From Bacteroidota bacterium (lineage in GTDB: Bacteria; Bacteroidota; Bacteroidia; Bacteroidales; Lentimicrobiaceae): a DNA stretch of 64,000 nucleotides. Where the stretch lies: assembly GCA_009773515.1 (NCBI GenBank), contig WSXX01000008.1, forward strand, positions 1-64,000, in the 5' to 3' direction. The position numbers and the translations under genes were made by a program. The notes beneath the pieces were generated by a model. That model saw only the letters and a program-made list of their open reading frames with translations, did no database searches and was not told where the DNA came from. Below are positions 27,210 to 36,481 of this stretch, one piece after another. Within the stretch, counting starts at the first letter, position 1. Every line of letters begins with the position of its first letter.

Positions 27210-27253
27210 ATAAGTTCAGAATTTCAAAAAGATCAGTTCGTAATCATACAATA

Positions 27254-27610
27254 TCAACCTCCGGCAGCTTTGGCCTTATAGCCCTTTTTCAGAAGGAAGT
27301 CCAGTATTTTTTGTTTAAAATCGCCCTGCACAAGTATATTTCCTTCCACAGCATTTCCACCTGCAGCACAAAGGTTTTTGAGTTGTTTGGCCAGATCAGC
27401 AAGATCAGCAGCGGAACCAACAAAGCCAGTAACCAGGGTAGCTTTTTTGCCACCTTTAAGCTTTTTGTCAAGCATAACCCTCAGGTCTTGTTTTTGTGGA
27501 GGAAGTGTGACATCTTCCTGAACACTTTCATACTGATACCGGTAATCGGGGTTGGTTGAAAAAACAACGCCTCCTGATTTGCGCGGATTTCCTGATTTTT
27601 TTGTATTCAT
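27254..27610 (-). CDS. SUI1/eIF1-like translation factor (YciH type)
   Basis: A 118-residue member of the SUI1 family (bacterial YciH). The family blocks are DLRVMLDKKLKGGKKATLVTGF and CAAGGNAVEGNILVQGDFKQ. A basic, flexible N-terminus (KKSGNPRKSGGVVFSTNP) precedes the alpha-beta plait. YciH influences start-codon fidelity in E. coli; its role here is inferred by homology. It lies 11 nt after the diacylglycerol-kinase-like gene in an otherwise envelope-related operon. Confidence 0.93.
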   Translation of the reverse strand: MNTKKSGNPRKSGGVVFSTNPDYRYQYESVQEDVTLPPQKQDLRVMLDKKLKGGKKATLVTGFVGSAADLADLAKQLKNLCAAGGNAVEGNILVQGDFKQKILDFLLKKGYKAKAAGG

Positions 27611-27621
27611 GGTTCAAAAAT

Positions 27622-28512
27622 TCAAGGTACAATAACTTTCAGTGATGCCGGATTAACGCGTACAATAATGTCTTTGTTAAGCTTAACCGGTTCACCATCA
27701 ACATTCACAACCCGATTTTTACGGCGGGTAAAACTCACCTCTTTTGCTTTTATGATCTCAATATAATTTGAGGAATCAATTTTGCGGGTAAGCAACAACC
27801 CGACAATTCCCGGCGCCAGAATCAAAGGCACTTTCTTCATAATGCAAACATCAATCAAACCATCGTCTATTTTAGCATCGGGAGCTATTATGGTATTGTA
27901 CCCAAACTGATTGGTATTTGCAAAGCTGACAAAAAGAGCTTCGCGTTTATATACTTGACCATCGATATTTAGTTTGTACTTACGTGGACGGTAATAAGTG
28001 TATTCGTTGGTTACAATACCCAGATAGGAAAGAAATCCCCGGCGTTTCGAAACAGCGAATTTTTTGGCAACCAAAGCATCAAAACCAACGCCGGCAATTG
28101 AAACAAACAGTTCATCGTTGATTGAGCAGGTATCCACCGATTTAATCTGACCGAGATTGATAATTTTCAATGCGGCTGCAATATCAGCTGGAATATGAAG
28201 ATGATGAGCCAATCCGTTTCCTGAGCCTGCCGGAATAATGGCCAGAACAGCTTGAGAACCATACATTCCCTTCACAACCTGATTTACAGTGCCATCGCCA
28301 CCAACAGCCACAATTATATCAACGCCAGCAGCAGCAGCATTTGCACTCAGCTCACGCATATGTTCGGAAGACTCACTAAAACTAACTTCCCACGTGAATC
28401 TTGAGGCATCAAGGACCTCTTTGGCAATATCAGCCAGCAAAGCCTTTCGGGATTGGTTTACTCCGGAAGTGGGGTTTACGAGAAACTGAATTCTCTGCTT
28501 TACATCAGACAT
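27622..28512 (-). CDS. diacylglycerol kinase-family lipid kinase (YegS/DgkB-like)
   Basis: A 296-residue cytosolic lipid kinase with the DAGK catalytic signature. The N-terminal FLVNPTSGVNQSRKALL block is followed by the nucleotide loop IIVAVGGDGTVNQVVKGM and GSGNGLAHHLHIP, and C-terminal IDDGLIDVCI. It phosphorylates diacylglycerol or a related lipid. It is first in the operon, with a -7 element TATTTTTG 29 nt upstream of the start. Confidence 0.93.
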   Translation of the reverse strand: MSDVKQRIQFLVNPTSGVNQSRKALLADIAKEVLDASRFTWEVSFSESSEHMRELSANAAAAGVDIIVAVGGDGTVNQVVKGMYGSQAVLAIIPAGSGNGLAHHLHIPADIAAALKIINLGQIKSVDTCSINDELFVSIAGVGFDALVAKKFAVSKRRGFLSYLGIVTNEYTYYRPRKYKLNIDGQVYKREALFVSFANTNQFGYNTIIAPDAKIDDGLIDVCIMKKVPLILAPGIVGLLLTRKIDSSNYIEIIKAKEVSFTRRKNRVVNVDGEPVKLNKDIIVRVNPASLKVIVP

Positions 28513-28541
28513 AGTGAAAATTCAGAACAGGGATTAATTTG

Positions 28542-28549
28542 CAAAAATA
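28542..28549 (-). promoter_or_regulatory. -7 element for the lipid-kinase operon
   Basis: TATTTTTG on the minus strand; -33 TTG not at consensus spacing. Confidence 0.5.
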
Positions 28550-28644
28550 GGGATTTCGGCGGGAATCAGCAGTTTAAAGACAGCATTCCGATTATAGAGG
28601 TAACAAATCTGCAGAAAAAACCTGCAACTTACTTGCTATAAAAC

Positions 28645-28674
28645 AACAAAGGCCGCCAGATGGCAGCCTTTGTT
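28645..28674 (-). terminator. intrinsic terminator of the lipoprotein gene
   Basis: AACAAAGGC and GCCTTTGTT (9 bp) with further GCC/GGC pairing inside form a hairpin 20 nt past the stop, followed on the minus strand by GTTTTAT. Confidence 0.8.
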
Positions 28675-28694
28675 AAGAATTTTAGTCAGAAAAA

Positions 28695-29588
28695 TTACTT
28701 CTGAACAATAATGCTTGCTTTTGCGCGATCGCCACGGCTGTAAAGATCAACGATTTTTACAAGTCCCAGTTTGTCGTTTTTGGTTTTGAAAAGGAAAACC
28801 TGACCATTAACAAGGTTGTTCAATTTGCTGGTCTGAGCACTCAGGTTGAAAGTCGGGAACTGATAGGTTTCGCCGATGGCATCAAATTGAGCAGCTGTGA
28901 TGGTAGTAGCATTGAAACGGGTTTGGTTTTTGTTCGTCCAGTCACTGATTGGGCCGAGGTCGTTGATTGTACCGGCATCAGCATCATCGGGCGCTGCAAA
29001 GGTATTTGCATTCTGACTGCCTTTAAAGAAAAGGAAATCAATTTTTGCCTGATTTGCAGGGATGTTTCTGGTTTGCGTAACAGTGTATGTAATTCCCTCA
29101 GTTGAAGAGAAGAAACTTCCTACTGGATCATTCCATGAACCAAACTCCACATTCAGGAATTTGTTGATCTGCATACCCGGATCTTCGATGATAATGTTGA
29201 ACGCCTGGTCAGCTTTCATACCATTCTTGTCCCATAATTCAAAGGATAGCCTGATTTCACCAACACCACTTAAAGTAATATCGGTTTCCCAGGTAAATGA
29301 ATCAGATGAGAAAGTTGAATCAACATAAGTTGTAGGTGTGTTGTTGGCGGTAATTGAGAATTTGTAACGAACCAGTTTATCTCCTGAAACTGAACTTTTT
29401 AAACCATTTACTCCAACACGAATTACTGAACCTGATTGAACAGTTGCATCAGCTGAGGTATAAGCTGCACCACCTTTAAGATTAAGGGTTGGTCCCGGAT
29501 CAACTTCATCATCATCTCCACCACAGGAGGAAACCATTACTGCTGCAGACATCAGCAAAGCCATAAATAAATAATTCCACTTTTTCAT
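28695..29588 (-). CDS. lipoprotein of unknown function
   Basis: A 297-residue lipoprotein: the signal ends in VSSCGGDDDEVDP, i.e. a lipobox Cys at 22 followed by an acidic spacer, the lipoprotein export signal type of Bacteroidota that favours surface display. The rest has two Ig-like or beta-rich parts; GVNGLKSSVSGDKLVRYKFSI looks like a strand pair, and the second half has FLFFKGSQNANTFAAPDDADA. I do not recognise a named family with certainty. It has its own -7 element and terminator. Confidence 0.85.
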   Translation of the reverse strand: MKKWNYLFMALLMSAAVMVSSCGGDDDEVDPGPTLNLKGGAAYTSADATVQSGSVIRVGVNGLKSSVSGDKLVRYKFSITANNTPTTYVDSTFSSDSFTWETDITLSGVGEIRLSFELWDKNGMKADQAFNIIIEDPGMQINKFLNVEFGSWNDPVGSFFSSTEGITYTVTQTRNIPANQAKIDFLFFKGSQNANTFAAPDDADAGTINDLGPISDWTNKNQTRFNATTITAAQFDAIGETYQFPTFNLSAQTSKLNNLVNGQVFLFKTKNDKLGLVKIVDLYSRGDRAKASIIVQK

Positions 29589-29650
29589 TTTTGCTTGTTT
29601 TAGTTAATTTTATTTTGGGTTGGTTAGTTTACCTGAATAATTCGGTAATG

Positions 29651-29658
29651 CAAAGATA
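29651..29658 (-). promoter_or_regulatory. -7 element for the lipoprotein gene
   Basis: TATCTTTG on the minus strand, 62 nt upstream of the ATG. The nearest TTG is 26 nt away, beyond the usual range. Confidence 0.5.
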
Positions 29659-30252
29659 AACCATTTTATTCAGAATAAGTCTTAACAAAAACCGTTCCAT
29701 GACTGATATGACACGTTTTCACAATGCTTTCAAAAAAATTTTTGAACTATTATACCATATCAAGAGGTTATCTGTCAGCAGGGAATATTTCCTGCCCTCA
29801 GGCATATCATTGAAAGAAAATCGCAAACTGCTGAATACATGCACGTTAAAACATATATGAATTGTATTTTCAGAATACACTTTGCTTAACTCCAACTGAA
29901 TTATTTGCCCGGTAAAAGGCAAACAATCTGAAATATTGCAAAAGGTTTAATCGACGAAAGTAACACTGATATGTGTCGAATTAAATACATCACATGTAAG
30001 AATATATGCGCGATTAAAAAAAGCAATGTGCGCTCATTTGCCAAAGTGAACTAAAAAAAGAACAAACTTCAAACAACAATAATTATGAGAATCAACAGGC
30101 TATACTTATCATTTACATCTGATTACCAATTTTCAAATTCAATAAACAGAGAAGTATGCAGATGCAAAAAAAAAGAATTTAATCCGTATTATTTCATTTA
30201 CTTGCTTTGGTGAAATAAAATATTGTATTTTTATGCAGTTAAAAACTTTTAC
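29659..30252. other. AT-rich intergenic region, no gene seen
   Basis: No tRNA, small gene or clear repeat was recognised in this divergent region between the lipoprotein and the response regulator. It is AT-rich and contains short open frames only. Confidence 0.5.
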
Positions 30253-30280
30253 TTGATATGGTATTTAATCCATATATTTG
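30253..30280 (+). promoter_or_regulatory. promoter of the response regulator
   Basis: TTG (30253-30255), 17 nt, TATATTTG (30273-30280). Its position makes the ATG at 30314 the likely start and excludes the upstream frame opening at 30278. Confidence 0.65.
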
Positions 30281-30313
30281 CTTGTTGAAGTTAAAATACT
30301 AAAAACCAAAGTT

Positions 30314-31693
30314 ATGAGTAAAATACTGGCGATTGATGATGATTCTATTATCAGGACATTGTTATCCAACAGTCTTAGTAAAGCAGGTTATGAAGTGGTA
30401 ACAGCTGCTGATGGAGAATCAGGGTTACTAAAAGCAGAAACTGAAAAGCCCGATATTGTTATAACTGATTTTCAAATGCCAGGTATTTCAGGACTGGATG
30501 TAATTACAGAACTTAAAAAGGTCAATCCCGGTTTGCCGGTAATACTTTTAACCGCACACGGTGATGTAGCCCTTACCATCAAATCGATTCAGCTGGGGGC
30601 TTATGATTTTATTGAAAAGCCCATTCAGATGCAGGAAGTTCTGGAAGTAATCAGAAACGGGCTTGAAATTTCACGGCAGAGCCAGACATTGGTTGAAACG
30701 ATTACCCCTGAAATCCGTAAAGTAATAGAAGACAATCTACTGGTGGGTAAAACACCCGTTATGCGGGAAATATTCAAAAATATCGGACGAATTTCAATCA
30801 ATAAAGTAAATGTGCTGATCACCGGCGATACCGGAACCGGCAAAGAACTTATTGCCAGACTTATACATTTCAGCGGCATTACCCGTGAGCATCCTTTAGT
30901 GGTTGTAAATTGCTCTGCTTTAAATGAAACAATATTTGAAAGTGAGCTGTTTGGTTATGAAGCCGGAGCATTTCCAAGTGCACAGTCCCGGAAAATGGGA
31001 AAATTTGAGCTGGCCGGCGAAGGCACCATTTTCCTCGACAATATTTCTGACCTCAGCGAAACCATGCAAACCCGCCTGCTCAGAGTAATTCAGGAAATGG
31101 AATTTGAAAAACCCGGAGCAGCTTCACCAATACCTTTGAAAGCCAGAATTATAGCATCAACCAATAAAGATCTTGAAGCACTGGTAAAATCAGGAACCTT
31201 CAGGGAAGAATTGTATTACAGGCTAAAAGTATTTACCATTATTCTTCCGCCGCTTCGCAACCGGAAAGATGATATAGACGAACTGGTCAAGTATCTGATT
31301 CAGAAGCTGAACCGCAAATTGAATAAAAAAGTCTCAAAAATCGGAGATGGAGTTATCAAAATGCTTCAGGAGCATTCTTGGCCAGGCAATGTAAGAGAGC
31401 TTGAAAATGCGCTTATGCAGGCTATGATTATGACCCGCAGCGATGTTCTGGAGAAAGAACACATCGTTCTTAATACACATCATGAAACTGAAAGTGTACA
31501 CGAAGAGCCGGTTTTGATTCCAATTTCGGAAATTGAGAAAGTTCACATTAAAAAAGTACTTGACAAACTGAACTGGAATAAACTCGAAGCTTCTAGAGTG
31601 CTTGAAATTACCCGCCCTACCCTTAACGCTAAAATCTTAAGGTATGGCCTGAAATCAAACAACTCGAAAAGGAGAAAAAAACATTCGGATTAA
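30314..31693 (+). CDS. NtrC-family response regulator with altered ATPase motifs
   Basis: A 459-residue protein with receiver (1-120), AAA+ (about 140-375) and Fis-type HTH (about 415-455) domains. The receiver is intact: Asp8/Asp9, phospho-acceptor Asp52, Thr80, Lys102. Walker A GDTGTGK (171-177) and the arginine-containing FREELYYRL are normal. Two hallmark motifs are not: the sigma-54 contact loop GAFTGA reads GAFPSA (218-223), and Walker B LFLDE reads FLDNI, with Asn243 instead of the catalytic Glu. These predict weak or absent ATP hydrolysis and sigma-54 contact, so it may regulate as a plain DNA-binding factor. No partner kinase is encoded nearby. Start chosen from the promoter at 30253-30280. 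Confidence 0.92.
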   Translation: MSKILAIDDDSIIRTLLSNSLSKAGYEVVTAADGESGLLKAETEKPDIVITDFQMPGISGLDVITELKKVNPGLPVILLTAHGDVALTIKSIQLGAYDFIEKPIQMQEVLEVIRNGLEISRQSQTLVETITPEIRKVIEDNLLVGKTPVMREIFKNIGRISINKVNVLITGDTGTGKELIARLIHFSGITREHPLVVVNCSALNETIFESELFGYEAGAFPSAQSRKMGKFELAGEGTIFLDNISDLSETMQTRLLRVIQEMEFEKPGAASPIPLKARIIASTNKDLEALVKSGTFREELYYRLKVFTIILPPLRNRKDDIDELVKYLIQKLNRKLNKKVSKIGDGVIKMLQEHSWPGNVRELENALMQAMIMTRSDVLEKEHIVLNTHHETESVHEEPVLIPISEIEKVHIKKVLDKLNWNKLEASRVLEITRPTLNAKILRYGLKSNNSKRRKKHSD

Positions 31694-31724
31694 ATGACAG
31701 CAGGCTGTTAAGAAAAATGAATAT

Positions 31725-31771
31725 CAAACATAAAAGCCCTTCTGATTAAGTCAGAAGGGCTTTTATGTTTG
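31725..31771. terminator. bidirectional terminator with 21-bp perfect stem
   Basis: CAAACATAAAAGCCCTTCTGA (31725-31745) is perfectly complementary to 31751-31771 with a 5-nt loop; each flank gives TTTTATGTTTG after the GC core. It serves the converging response-regulator and S46 peptidase genes. Confidence 0.92.
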
Positions 31772-31802
31772 AATCGAAATTAATCCCTGAAAATAAAAGG
31801 CA

Positions 31803-33965
31803 TTATTGAATAATTGTCATTTCGCTGACAAGATGTCCGGCTCCGGCAAGTTTATCAATCACAAAAAGACAGTACCGGATATCCAGGCTAATATTCCTGC
31901 ACTGATCAGGATCGTACATCAGGTCGCTCATGGTGCCTTCCCAGTTTCGGTCAAAGTTTACACCTATCAGATGCCCATCGGCATTCAGAACGGGACTGCC
32001 TGAATTTCCGCCAGTGGTATGATTGCTTGCAATAAAAGCAATGCGCATGGTTCCATCGGCTGCAGCATACCTGCCATAATCGCGCTTAAGGTATAATTCT
32101 TTCAGTTTTGCCTCAACCACATAGTCGTAAATCTCAGGATCTTCTTTCTCCATAATGCCTTCCAGGGTTGTGTAATGCCGGTAGTGAACCGCATCGCGGG
32201 GAGAATAATCGTCAACTTGTCCATAACTTACCCGTAATGTGGAGTTGGCATCAGGATAGAAACGTTTGTCCGGCTGAAAAGCCATAAGTCCTTGCATATA
32301 TATCCGTTGCAGACTATCGCGGCGCGCCGATAAGTTTTCAATTTCTGCCTGAATGTTATTGAAATAATAATCATAAACCGAGTTTGCCAGGATAAAAACA
32401 GGATCTTTTTCCAGTTTTTTATAAGCTGACGGCTTATACTTTGAAAGAAAAGCATTCAGCTTTGATTGATCCGTAAAGATGCTTTTTGAAAAAGATGCTT
32501 CCGCCCATGCATCAAAATCATTGTCATGCTTTGAAAAAGACGCTGTTAACCCGGCAGGAATATGAGAAGCCTCTCTGTGACTGAACCAATCTCTCATCAT
32601 TTCAGTAAAAACGCGTTTATCCAAAGGTTCATGATAGTTTTTGAAGAACCCATCGGCTGCTGATTTAAATTTATCGATTGCTTTCTGTAGTTCTTCCTTT
32701 GGGGTTTCTTTATTTTTACTCAAGGTTGAAAGTTGCCCGAAGGAGTATGCAAATCTGAAAACTTCAACACCAAGGCCAGCTTCAATCAGGTAGGTTTCAT
32801 CTACACTCAGATCGGTAAGTTTTGCGTAAATGGTTTCAAATTCAGGCAACAGATTTCCATACATTGCATTACGCTCCGGATTTTCATCAGCCCATTTCCG
32901 AAAATCGGCTTCCAGCTTTTGCTTTTTACTGATGGCATCAAGCTGTTTAATTCCACGGTTTTCGCCAATCATTTTTTTCCAGAAGTTAGCAACACCGGCA
33001 TGTTTGGCTGAGTATTGAATCCTTACAAGATCACTTTGCTGCATAAAGCCATCAAAAATATCGAGTCTTTTCCCCCTGAGTCTGATTGCAGGAGGGTTTT
33101 CATTTTCGGTAATCATTTTAATGGCATATGATGGCAGATACTCCTGGGTAGTTCCGGGATAACCAAAAACAAAAGTAAAGTCGCCTTTTTCAGCACCTTT
33201 CAGCGAAACCGGCAGATGGTGTTTTGGTTTGTAAGGCACATTATCGGGTGAATAATCGGCGGGTTCATTATTTTTATTGACATAGATCCTGAAAAGGGAA
33301 AAATCGCCTGTATGTCTGGGCCACATCCAGTTGTCGGTATCCCCGCCAAATTTGCCGATATTTGAAGGAGGAGCACCCACCAGTCGAACGTCGTTGTATG
33401 TTTCCGTTACAAACAGATAATACTCATTGCCATAATAAAATGGCCTTACCCTTGCATTGTATGAGGTTCCTTCAATGGCTTCTTTCTCAATGCGGCTGAT
33501 GTTATTTTTTATTTTCAGCTCACGCGATTGTTCTGACATTCCTGGCTCAACACCTTCCAATGCTTTTTTTGTAACATCCTCCATGCGGATAAGCAAAGTA
33601 ACGCTCAGCCCGGGGTTTGGCAATTCCTTGCTTCGGTCCATAGCCCAGAAACCATTGGTGAGGTAATCGTTTTCGAGAGAGCTGTGGCGCTGAATCTGAC
33701 CGTAGCCGCAATGATGATTGGTAAGGATGAGCCCTTCGTCAGAGATAATTTCGGCTGTACAACCGCGACCAAATAAAAGAATTGCATCTTTCAGGCTCGA
33801 CTTATTGATGCTGTAAATGTCTTCAGCGCTGATGCGCATTCCCATGCTTTTCATTTCGGGTTCATTCAGTTGCTCAAGCAAAATGGGCAACCACATTCCC
33901 TCAACTGCAAATGTCAGGCGGAATGAAAGCAGGATGACCATCAAGGTCAATGATTTTTTCTTCAT
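31803..33965 (-). CDS. dpp11: S46 dipeptidyl-peptidase, DPP11-like (Asp/Glu specific)
   Basis: A 720-residue periplasmic serine exopeptidase that removes dipeptides from the N-terminus of peptides. A signal peptide ends near residue 20 (LTFA). The chymotrypsin-like triad is His85 (LTNHHCGYG), Asp221 (PRHTGDFSLF) and Ser655 (TGGNSGSP). The residue 18 after the Ser is Arg673 (NFDRNWEG), the position that in Porphyromonas DPP11 is Arg673 and selects acidic P1 residues, where DPP7 has Gly. So Asp/Glu at P1 is predicted. The gene appears monocistronic; it works naturally with PepD and the M1 peptidase. Confidence 0.94.
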   Translation of the reverse strand: MKKKSLTLMVILLSFRLTFAVEGMWLPILLEQLNEPEMKSMGMRISAEDIYSINKSSLKDAILLFGRGCTAEIISDEGLILTNHHCGYGQIQRHSSLENDYLTNGFWAMDRSKELPNPGLSVTLLIRMEDVTKKALEGVEPGMSEQSRELKIKNNISRIEKEAIEGTSYNARVRPFYYGNEYYLFVTETYNDVRLVGAPPSNIGKFGGDTDNWMWPRHTGDFSLFRIYVNKNNEPADYSPDNVPYKPKHHLPVSLKGAEKGDFTFVFGYPGTTQEYLPSYAIKMITENENPPAIRLRGKRLDIFDGFMQQSDLVRIQYSAKHAGVANFWKKMIGENRGIKQLDAISKKQKLEADFRKWADENPERNAMYGNLLPEFETIYAKLTDLSVDETYLIEAGLGVEVFRFAYSFGQLSTLSKNKETPKEELQKAIDKFKSAADGFFKNYHEPLDKRVFTEMMRDWFSHREASHIPAGLTASFSKHDNDFDAWAEASFSKSIFTDQSKLNAFLSKYKPSAYKKLEKDPVFILANSVYDYYFNNIQAEIENLSARRDSLQRIYMQGLMAFQPDKRFYPDANSTLRVSYGQVDDYSPRDAVHYRHYTTLEGIMEKEDPEIYDYVVEAKLKELYLKRDYGRYAAADGTMRIAFIASNHTTGGNSGSPVLNADGHLIGVNFDRNWEGTMSDLMYDPDQCRNISLDIRYCLFVIDKLAGAGHLVSEMTIIQ

Positions 33966-34050
33966 CTTAATCTATTATTTTCTGATACATACAAAATCCA
34001 GAGACAAAATCTCCGGTTACAAACTGCAAAAACATCATGAGATAAGCAGC

Positions 34051-34428
34051 TTATCTGGTGGCAATGGTTTCAATTTCCACAAGAACGCCAAGAGGCAGCC
34101 GAACCACACCGTAAGCAGCACGTGCGGGAGGATTTTCAGCATAATATTGTGCATACACCTCATTCATAGGCACAAAATTATCCATATCAGACAGCAAACA
34201 GGTTGATTTTACAACATCTTCGTAGGTGTAGCCGGCAGCGTTAAGAATAGCACCGATATTTTTCATCACCTGATTGGTTTGCTCTTTGATTCCACCTTCA
34301 ACTACTTTTCCGGTTTCAGGATCAATGGGAATCTGCCCGGAAATATACAAAGTTCCGTTTGATTCAATGGCCTGACTGTAAGGGCCAACTGCTTTGGGTG
34401 CGTGCTCAGTGTGGACTACTTTTTTCAT
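34051..34428 (-). CDS. ridA: RidA family enamine/imine deaminase
   Basis: A 125-residue RidA (YjgF/YER057c) protein that hydrolyses reactive 2-aminoacrylate-type intermediates. The start at 34428 ([20 protein letters not shown]) fits the family; an upstream frame extends to 34569 but passes through the -7 element at 34474. The motifs [20 protein letters not shown] and the substrate-carboxylate Arg in [10 protein letters not shown] are present, as is LVEIETIA. Cytosolic trimer by family. Confidence 0.95.
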   Translation of the reverse strand: MKKVVHTEHAPKAVGPYSQAIESNGTLYISGQIPIDPETGKVVEGGIKEQTNQVMKNIGAILNAAGYTYEDVVKSTCLLSDMDNFVPMNEVYAQYYAENPPARAAYGVVRLPLGVLVEIETIATR

Positions 34429-34473
34429 AACTTCAAGTTTTATGTAAGTGATTTTCAGTGCTGATTCAGTTGT

Positions 34474-34481
34474 CAAAAATA
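34474..34481 (-). promoter_or_regulatory. -7 element for ridA
   Basis: TATTTTTG on the minus strand, 45 nt upstream of the ridA start. Confidence 0.55.
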
Positions 34482-34590
34482 GTGTTTTTAGATTATCTGG
34501 CATGGTGAATTTCATTGAAAAAATCACAATCAGGAAGTATTTACACAACAAACAGGTAATGATTGACAAAATCCGAATGGCAAGCCGAAC

Positions 34591-35856
34591 TTATGAATGC
34601 AATGTATTTTTTGTCATGGGTTTTCCGGCTCTGTATAAAGGCATCAGCACAATCAGCAGAAGAGAAACCATCATAAGCGCAGCACCAACGCCCCACTTAT
34701 CGGCAGCAAAGCCAAGTAAAGGAGCAATCATTGCTGCTACCAGGGTTTCTGCCTGAGACTCGGCCGACAGGGCTGTAGCCAGTACATCTTTCTCCAGGCG
34801 ATCGGCAACCATCGAAATTCCAATGGGTTTACGGAGATTTTCTATCAGAAAAATTACGGCATAAAAAACAATGGCAGCCAGATAAAATGATTGATAAAAA
34901 AGCAAGCCACTAATCGCTCCAACCAACAGCCCCGCAATCATGGTGATATTCATGGGCCGGCTGAGATTTTTAAACCGGGATGCATATCGTCCGGCATTTC
35001 GGGCGGTAAAGGATGTTGAAAAATAGATAATCGAATAAATCAAACCAATCATCAAAGCAGACCGCTGACCCGTTTCTAAATACATAAAAAAGGGAAGGCT
35101 TAGTGCAAAGGTTTTGACAACCGGCTGAAGATAATCTTTCACCGCTTTGTAATATCCTGAGTAAACAGCCTGCGACATAACAACCCTGAGCATTCCCGCA
35201 TTTTTAAATGATGAAATAAAATCGCGGATGGTTGACCTGAAACTTTCAATTATCTTGCCTTTATTAAAGCCGACGCGCTGCCCATCAAGCACTTTTGGAT
35301 AGGTTGAAAGCAGCCACAGATCGATCAGATAGGGTATCAGTGAAAACAAAAAAACATATCTGTAATCGCTGGTAATAAAAACAATTGCAGCCGCCAGAAT
35401 AGCCGAAACAGCGGAACCTTTTTGAGACCATGAACGGGTATGACCATAATAATGGACTTTCTGATCCTGCCAGCCATTGATTTTCAGGTATTCAAATATC
35501 ATGGCTTTGTGCGTTCCGGTGCGGAATGCATCGCCATAAGCATAAAAAAGCATGGCGAAAACGAACATCCAGTATGACGAAGAAAAATAAAACACCACAA
35601 AAGAAACAATGTAAAAAAAGAATGCTGACATCATGCTTCTTCGCCTTCCGAGGCTGTCGGCCAGAACACCGGTGGGTATTTCAAAAATATTGATGGTAAT
35701 TTCCCGAATGGCATACAAGGTTCCAATCTGCAGGAATGTCATTCCTTCCGACAAAAAGAACAGCACCAGAAACGGCTCGAAAAACCTCAGGTTTTTAAAA
35801 AAACCATAAGCGCAGAATTTATAGTACTGCCGGTCTTTCTGGTATAATATTGTCAT
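34591..35856 (-). CDS. MFS transporter
   Basis: A 421-residue major facilitator with 12 predicted helices. The motif-A-like loop is GVLADSLGRRRSMM between helices 2 and 3, and a central cytoplasmic loop lies near 190-215 (YPKVLDGQRVGFNKGK). Substrate is unknown. It starts 25 nt after the pabC stop on the same strand, so it is probably in the pabB-pabC transcript; a link to a folate precursor is possible but not shown. An ATG start with FYKF-containing N-terminus is used. Confidence 0.85.
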   Translation of the reverse strand: MTILYQKDRQYYKFCAYGFFKNLRFFEPFLVLFFLSEGMTFLQIGTLYAIREITINIFEIPTGVLADSLGRRRSMMSAFFFYIVSFVVFYFSSSYWMFVFAMLFYAYGDAFRTGTHKAMIFEYLKINGWQDQKVHYYGHTRSWSQKGSAVSAILAAAIVFITSDYRYVFLFSLIPYLIDLWLLSTYPKVLDGQRVGFNKGKIIESFRSTIRDFISSFKNAGMLRVVMSQAVYSGYYKAVKDYLQPVVKTFALSLPFFMYLETGQRSALMIGLIYSIIYFSTSFTARNAGRYASRFKNLSRPMNITMIAGLLVGAISGLLFYQSFYLAAIVFYAVIFLIENLRKPIGISMVADRLEKDVLATALSAESQAETLVAAMIAPLLGFAADKWGVGAALMMVSLLLIVLMPLYRAGKPMTKNTLHS

Positions 35857-35881
35857 TGGGAATGAATTAAAATCTGTTTAA

Positions 35882-36481
35882 TTAAAACACAATCCGGTTA
35901 ACCGGTAAGGCAGCACTCGTATTCATCCCGCGAAGGGCATTGATCAGATGAAATTCTGAATATTTCTTCAGGTCAGATGGAGTTATCCGGACTTCGGAGA
36001 TTATTCCGCTTGCAAGCAATCTTGAACGACAGGTTCCATTAAGCAAAGGTGTATCAGGAGTTTCCCAGCGGGTTCCGATACGGAAAATGATGTTCGCGTA
36101 ACTGGTATCTGATATACACCCATCCCTGACAATGAGCACATCATCACAATCACCGCGCTGTGCATGCAATTGATCAAGCTGACTGCGATCGGCATATTTG
36201 TGATTGTAAATAACTGTGTTGTCTTCAACAAGTTTCAGAGTGTTGATGGGTAGAGGTTCATACTTCCTGAAAGAAATATTCCTGACAACGGTATCATAAT
36301 CCACGCGGCACCTGAAAAAACCAGTACCAGCTTCGGGAGGAACAATGATTGAAGCAGACAGATCAATAAAACCATATCCAGCCAGCAACTTTTGCATGGC
36401 AGAATTCAGTCGCTTCTGATGCCAATCCAGGTTTTCTGGCACACCGTTGCGTATGCTTATGGTTTCAAACAGCAGTGACAT
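35882..36481 (-). CDS. pabC: aminotransferase class IV, aminodeoxychorismate lyase-like
   Basis: A 199-residue PLP enzyme, short for class IV but with RNGVPENLDWHQKRLNSAMQ at the start and the PLP Lys in the block VIYNHKYADRSQLDQ; the downstream SDTSYANIIFRIGTRWETPDTPLLNGTCR matches the fold-IV signature (E/S)xxxxN(I/L)F. Overlap of 17 nt with pabB supports a role as 4-amino-4-deoxychorismate lyase, yielding p-aminobenzoate and pyruvate for folate. The normal catalytic features are present but family members differ in substrate. Confidence 0.82.
   Translation of the reverse strand: MSLLFETISIRNGVPENLDWHQKRLNSAMQKLLAGYGFIDLSASIIVPPEAGTGFFRCRVDYDTVVRNISFRKYEPLPINTLKLVEDNTVIYNHKYADRSQLDQLHAQRGDCDDVLIVRDGCISDTSYANIIFRIGTRWETPDTPLLNGTCRSRLLASGIISEVRITPSDLKKYSEFHLINALRGMNTSAALPVNRIVF

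Noticed and set aside
29719-29922. Small ORF between the lipoprotein and the response regulator
   Set aside because: It has no recognisable features and the region is AT-rich.
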